Source: Candidatus Saccharimonadota bacterium
GTDB taxonomy: Bacteria; Patescibacteriota; Saccharimonadia; Saccharimonadales; UBA4665
Length of the DNA stretch: 7,865 bases
Direction: 5' to 3'
Assembly: GCA_029288515.1 (NCBI GenBank)
Contig: JARIHB010000010.1
Location: 1-7,865, forward strand
Shown: piece by piece, positions 5,483 through 7,865 of the stretch
How positions within the stretch are numbered: the stretch's first letter is position 1
Layout of the letters: each line of letters opens with the position of its first letter
Program-made: the position numbers and the translations under genes
The notes under the pieces: generated by a model
The model's database searches: none
The model's input: the letters and a program-made list of their open reading frames with translations, nothing else
What the model was told of the DNA's origin: nothing

Positions 5483-7528
5483 CTATTTAACGATGAATAG
5501 CTCATTCATGCCGTAGTCGTTCATCCAACCAACGCCGTCAGCAACCGGATTGAAATATTCCTTGTATGTACCAGGAGTTGTTGGTGTGTTGACCCACAGT
5601 TCAAAGGTGCCGACCTGGCCCGGGGCAACGCTATTCTCTACAAGGTATGCCGCGCGATTTTGGCTCGGCCACGCCGAGTCGTAGAATTTGCTCTGACGAT
5701 CGAACGGTACGGTCGTGCCCAGATTGGCCATGCCGCGTTGCCAGGTGGCACTGCCGATATTTTTAACCTTTATCTGTAAATACGCTCGAGTATTGTGCGG
5801 AATATTGAGATTATCGACGGTCGTCGTTTTATTCTGGTCGGTAAACAATCGGTTCGGTGCAGCGGGTGTCCAGCTGTAGGGGGCGTTCACAGCGAAGCCC
5901 CAGTACATACCGTAGTCGTTCATCCAGGTTATGCCCTCGGCCAGTGGAGTGAAGTACTCTTTATAGTAGCCCGGCTTTGTGGGCACATTAGCCCAGAACT
6001 GGAAGGTGCCGACCTGGCCCGGGGCAACGCTATTTTCCTGAATGGTCGCCGCCCGGTTTTTTGATGGCCACGTGGGGTCATAGAACGTACTCTGACGGTC
6101 ACGGGGCCCTGATGTGCCGAGGTTTACCTGGTTTTTGTACCACGTCATGTTGCCGGAGTTTAGGACCTTGACCTGCAGGAATTGCCGGCCGCCAGCGACG
6201 GCAAATGTCGGATCCGCCGGGGTATTCATGGAGGAGTCGGTAAAAGTCTTCTGCTGGTAGGCCTGCCAGGTGTACGTTCTGGGGACGACATTAATACCAA
6301 AGTACATACCATAGTCGTTCATCCATGTGATGTTTTCGGCAAGGGGCGTAAAGAATTCCTGATAGTAGCCTTCCTGCTCCGGAGCATTCATCCAGAATTC
6401 AAAGGTTGCCGTCTGTCCTGGCGCTACGCTGTCCTCTTTGATAGTTGCCGCCCGGTTATAGTTAATCCATGACCAGTCTATAAAGAAGCCTTTGCGGTCG
6501 CGTGGGTTGGATGTGCCGAGGTTTACCTGGTTTTTGTACCACGTAGCGACGCCGGCATTGCGAATGGTGACTGTAGCATAGACGCGGCTGCCGGCAATTA
6601 CACCGGCGGTATCAGCGGGCTGCGTTTTGGAGCTATCTGTATAAACATTTTGCGAAACATACGTCCACCAGTAGTTAGGGGCAAACGTCGAGCCGAACCA
6701 ATCATTGTAATAGAGCCAGAAGTTGCGGTTTCCGTACGAGCTACAACTGTCACCGGTTCCGTAACCGGCGTTTAAGGCGGCTTGATTTGGACGGTACGGC
6801 GTGTAGTTATAGAGGCCAGCCGTTGCTTTGTTCTCTATAAAAACAGTACTGCCGCCGCAGCTGGCGTTGGGGTTCCATTGAATGAAGTTGTTACGGCCGG
6901 ACAGGTAATTGAAGCTGCTGGCGTTTTGGGCGTAGTATTTAAACTGACGGGCGGCGCTGTAGACTTGATTGAAGAAACCGTAATATTGCGAATCGCAAGC
7001 AGCGGTATCCGGGCAACCGTAGCCGGTGGCGCTGCGATATTGAATGGTCCATGGCCAGTCATCGGTCACTAACCCCTGCTCTTTTTGTAGGAGCACGATT
7101 AATACCCGCGGGTTGATGCCACAACTTTGTGATACGCCGTAAATAATCTCAGCGGCTGTTTTTTGAACCTGAGGGTAGCCATTGCAGTATGCGTCGGCCG
7201 GCTTGGATACTGTCTGGGTTACGTAATCTTTGAGACAGGTAAATGGGGTACTGTAGCCTTTGGTAGCGGCATATTGTTTGCGGGTCAGGCCAGTACTGCC
7301 GTACATTTGGTTGCCGTTTGTATCGCAGGTGGGTACTTTGGCGTTGAGAAAGTTTTGGATTTCGGATTGACTGAGGCCGGCAGGGTCAAAGAATATCTGG
7401 TCGTCGATGATCCGCCCGGCGCTGAAGTTTGCCGGATTGGCGGCGTGAGCCTTCTGGGGTGGTGCAGCGGTCAACAATACGGCCGTGGCTGCCACACCAA
7501 GCCCTGCGAGCATAAGGAACCGGTTCAT
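5483..7528 (-). CDS. Secreted Cys-rich lysozyme-like protein with three NBR1-like Ig repeats
   Basis: This exported protein of 681 residues is likely a cell-wall-acting or surface-binding protein. A Sec signal peptide covers residues 1-29 (MNRF, hydrophobic core, AHA before A30). Residues about 35-285 form an N-terminal region opening with AGRIIDDQIFFDP. It contains INPRVLIVLLQKEQGLV (138-154), which resembles the lysozyme/transglycosylase helix carrying the catalytic Glu (E150 here). Downstream come ATGYGCPDTAACD (167-179) and YYGFFNQVYSAARQFKYY. All eight cysteines (68, 98, 115, 136, 172, 178, 224, 262) lie in this part, suggesting disulfides outside the cell. Residues 286-681 are three tandem repeats of 133 residues. 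Each has an N-x-G-x-x-TW stretch, SVAPGQ, F-x-x-W, a PG/EGYY-like turn and WMNDYGM, resembling bacterial NBR1-type Ig domains. The ATG overlaps the upstream gene's stop (ATGA) and has no close Shine-Dalgarno site. No LPXTG motif or C-terminal membrane segment is seen, so it is released or bound non-covalently. Activity is unproven. Confidence 0.85.
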   Translation of the reverse strand: MNRFLMLAGLGVAATAVLLTAAPPQKAHAANPANFSAGRIIDDQIFFDPAGLSQSEIQNFLNAKVPTCDTNGNQMYGSTGLTRKQYAATKGYSTPFTCLKDYVTQTVSKPADAYCNGYPQVQKTAAEIIYGVSQSCGINPRVLIVLLQKEQGLVTDDWPWTIQYRSATGYGCPDTAACDSQYYGFFNQVYSAARQFKYYAQNASSFNYLSGRNNFIQWNPNASCGGSTVFIENKATAGLYNYTPYRPNQAALNAGYGTGDSCSSYGNRNFWLYYNDWFGSTFAPNYWWTYVSQNVYTDSSKTQPADTAGVIAGSRVYATVTIRNAGVATWYKNQVNLGTSNPRDRKGFFIDWSWINYNRAATIKEDSVAPGQTATFEFWMNAPEQEGYYQEFFTPLAENITWMNDYGMYFGINVVPRTYTWQAYQQKTFTDSSMNTPADPTFAVAGGRQFLQVKVLNSGNMTWYKNQVNLGTSGPRDRQSTFYDPTWPSKNRAATIQENSVAPGQVGTFQFWANVPTKPGYYKEYFTPLAEGITWMNDYGMYWGFAVNAPYSWTPAAPNRLFTDQNKTTTVDNLNIPHNTRAYLQIKVKNIGSATWQRGMANLGTTVPFDRQSKFYDSAWPSQNRAAYLVENSVAPGQVGTFELWVNTPTTPGTYKEYFNPVADGVGWMNDYGMNELFIVK
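5486..5875 (-). repeat. Tandem Ig-like repeat, unit 3 (residues 552-681, C-terminal)
   Basis: The last unit is three residues short at the C terminus, where NELFIVK ends the protein in place of the YFG or YWG stretch of units 1 and 2. Its front is the most divergent: WQRGMANLGT replaces WYKNQVNLGT. SVAPGQVGTF and WMNDYGM are kept. Confidence 0.88.
5876..6274 (-). repeat. Tandem Ig-like repeat, unit 2 (residues 419-551)
   Basis: The middle unit has NSGNMTWYKNQVNLGT, SVAPGQ, FQFW and WMNDYGM. It shares 35 identical bases with unit 1 (6111-6145) and 32 identical bases with unit 3 (6003-6034 versus 5604-5635), so different parts of it are closest to different neighbours. Confidence 0.9.
6275..6673 (-). 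repeat. Tandem Ig-like repeat, unit 1 (residues 286-418)
   Basis: First of three units in the secreted protein. It contains NAGVATWYKNQVNLGT, then SVAPGQ, FEFW and WMNDYGM. Matching residues in units 1, 2 and 3 are exactly 133 apart (for example W402, W535 and W668 of WMNDYGM). Bases 6510-6544 here are identical to 6111-6145 in unit 2. Confidence 0.9.
7442..7528 (-). other. Sec signal peptide of the lysozyme-like protein
   Basis: Residues 1-29 have a short basic start (R3), a hydrophobic stretch to about residue 22, a helix-breaking PPQK, and the cleavage motif AHA just before ANPANF. No lipobox cysteine is present, so a signal peptidase I product is expected. Confidence 0.8.
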
Positions 7529-7865
7529 TTCGTAATGTCTACGCCTTTCGTTGCGGAGCCAGTGGCAGTAGCAGACGAGAAGCTCATGGTTAGGTTCCAG
7601 GTGCCGCTCTTGACGAATTCTGATACCGGGACGCTTAGATTCGGGCAGCGGGTGGATGTGGCGTCGGGGATTGCAGCGTTTGTTTTTATAACTTTATCAG
7701 GACCGTTAACGAAGGTGTAAGTGCATGTGCCGTTGGCGATGACGGCGTCAGAGACAAAGGCCCGAACTTCAACCGCGGAACCGTACTGGGCGGCATCTAC
7801 GATCACAATATTTACTTTTGAGGTGGGCGTTGACGGTGTGCCGTCGTTTGCGGGCAGGTCTTGTT
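7525..7865 (-). CDS. Small secreted Ig-like protein, C-terminal part (5' partial)
   Basis: The frame is open to the right edge of the window, so only the last 112 codons or so are seen. The GTG at 7804-7806 is internal to the open frame and need not be the start. The visible part begins with a Pro/Thr-rich linker (DLPANDGTPSTPTSK), then a beta-rich domain of about 95 residues (VNIVIVDAAQYGSAVEVRAF onward). Two cysteines, at codons 7723-7725 (GTCTYT) and 7645-7647 (TRCPN), sit where a disulfide across an Ig-like sandwich would be expected. The domain ends with GTWNLTMSFSSATATGSA. This matches a style of small exported CPR proteins with a 'GxCT' strand and a 'GTW' strand near the end. An N-terminal signal or membrane segment is expected outside the window. 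Its stop overlaps the start of the lysozyme-like gene as ATGA, so the two are probably co-translated and may act together at the surface. Function is unknown. Confidence 0.72.
   Translation of the reverse strand, partial: QDLPANDGTPSTPTSKVNIVIVDAAQYGSAVEVRAFVSDAVIANGTCTYTFVNGPDKVIKTNAAIPDATSTRCPNLSVPVSEFVKSGTWNLTMSFSSATATGSATKGVDITK

Noticed and set aside
5482..5501. Inverted repeat GCTATT/AATAGC with an 8-base loop as a terminator
   Set aside because: The stem is only 6 pairs and A/T-rich, covers the stop codon and last codons of the minus-strand gene, and is not followed by a T-run.
5486..6673. Regularly spaced repeats as a CRISPR-like array
   Set aside because: The 399-bp period is in frame, the units encode homologous Ig-like domains throughout, and there are no short identical repeats separated by unique spacers.
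7163..7720. Plus-strand open frame of 185 codons opposite the secreted genes
   Set aside because: It lies wholly antisense to the signal peptide and N-terminal region of the 681-residue protein and to the Ig-like gene, crosses the junction between them, and shows no recognisable domain.
7804..7806. GTG as the start of the small Ig-like protein
   Set aside because: The same frame stays open to the right edge and encodes a plausible Pro/Thr-rich linker before it. A start here would cut into the first beta strand and leave no signal peptide.

Overview
The window holds seven protein genes, five on the plus strand and two on the minus strand, that meet head-on near base 5430-5480. No tRNA, rRNA, CRISPR array, insertion sequence or phage gene was seen. 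Base composition looks close to half G+C, spacing is very tight, and starts are ATG or GTG with purine-rich ribosome binding sites. The minus-strand secreted proteins (a Cys-rich lysozyme-like domain opening with an 'AGRIIDDxxF' motif, and a small Ig-like protein with two cysteines) resemble exported proteins I associate with Saccharibacteria (TM7, Patescibacteria/CPR) and with Actinobacteria. My best guess is an environmental Saccharibacteria-like genome. This is an inference from protein style; there is no marker gene here.

Bases 1-5427 (plus strand) look like one operon that enters from the left edge. It encodes the ATPase of a Wzt/TagH-type polysaccharide ABC exporter with a C-terminal carbohydrate-binding domain (5' end missing), two FkbM-family SAM-dependent methyltransferases, and two GT4-type glycosyltransferases. 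Gaps are 1 and 3 bases, then two 4-base ATGA overlaps, so the genes are probably co-transcribed and translationally coupled. Together they would build, O-methylate and export a surface glycan. The exporter's permease (Wzm/TagG type) is not in view and is expected upstream.

Bases 5428-5482 are a short convergent gap with one imperfect hairpin and no clear U-tract.

Bases 5483-7865 (minus strand) are a second, two-gene unit entering from the right edge. It has a partial small secreted Ig-like protein and, overlapping its stop codon by ATGA, a 681-residue secreted protein. The larger protein has a signal peptide, a Cys-rich lysozyme-like domain, and three tandem Ig-like (NBR1-like) repeats with an exact period of 133 residues (399 bp).

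The most interesting points are these. The exporter ATPase and the two methyltransferases could form a cap-recognition export system, because each methyltransferase carries a predicted coiled coil (N-terminal in one, C-terminal in the other). The second glycosyltransferase has lost the usual EX7E motif. The repeats in the secreted wall-active protein show patchwork DNA identity. No wholly new system can be proven from this sequence alone.
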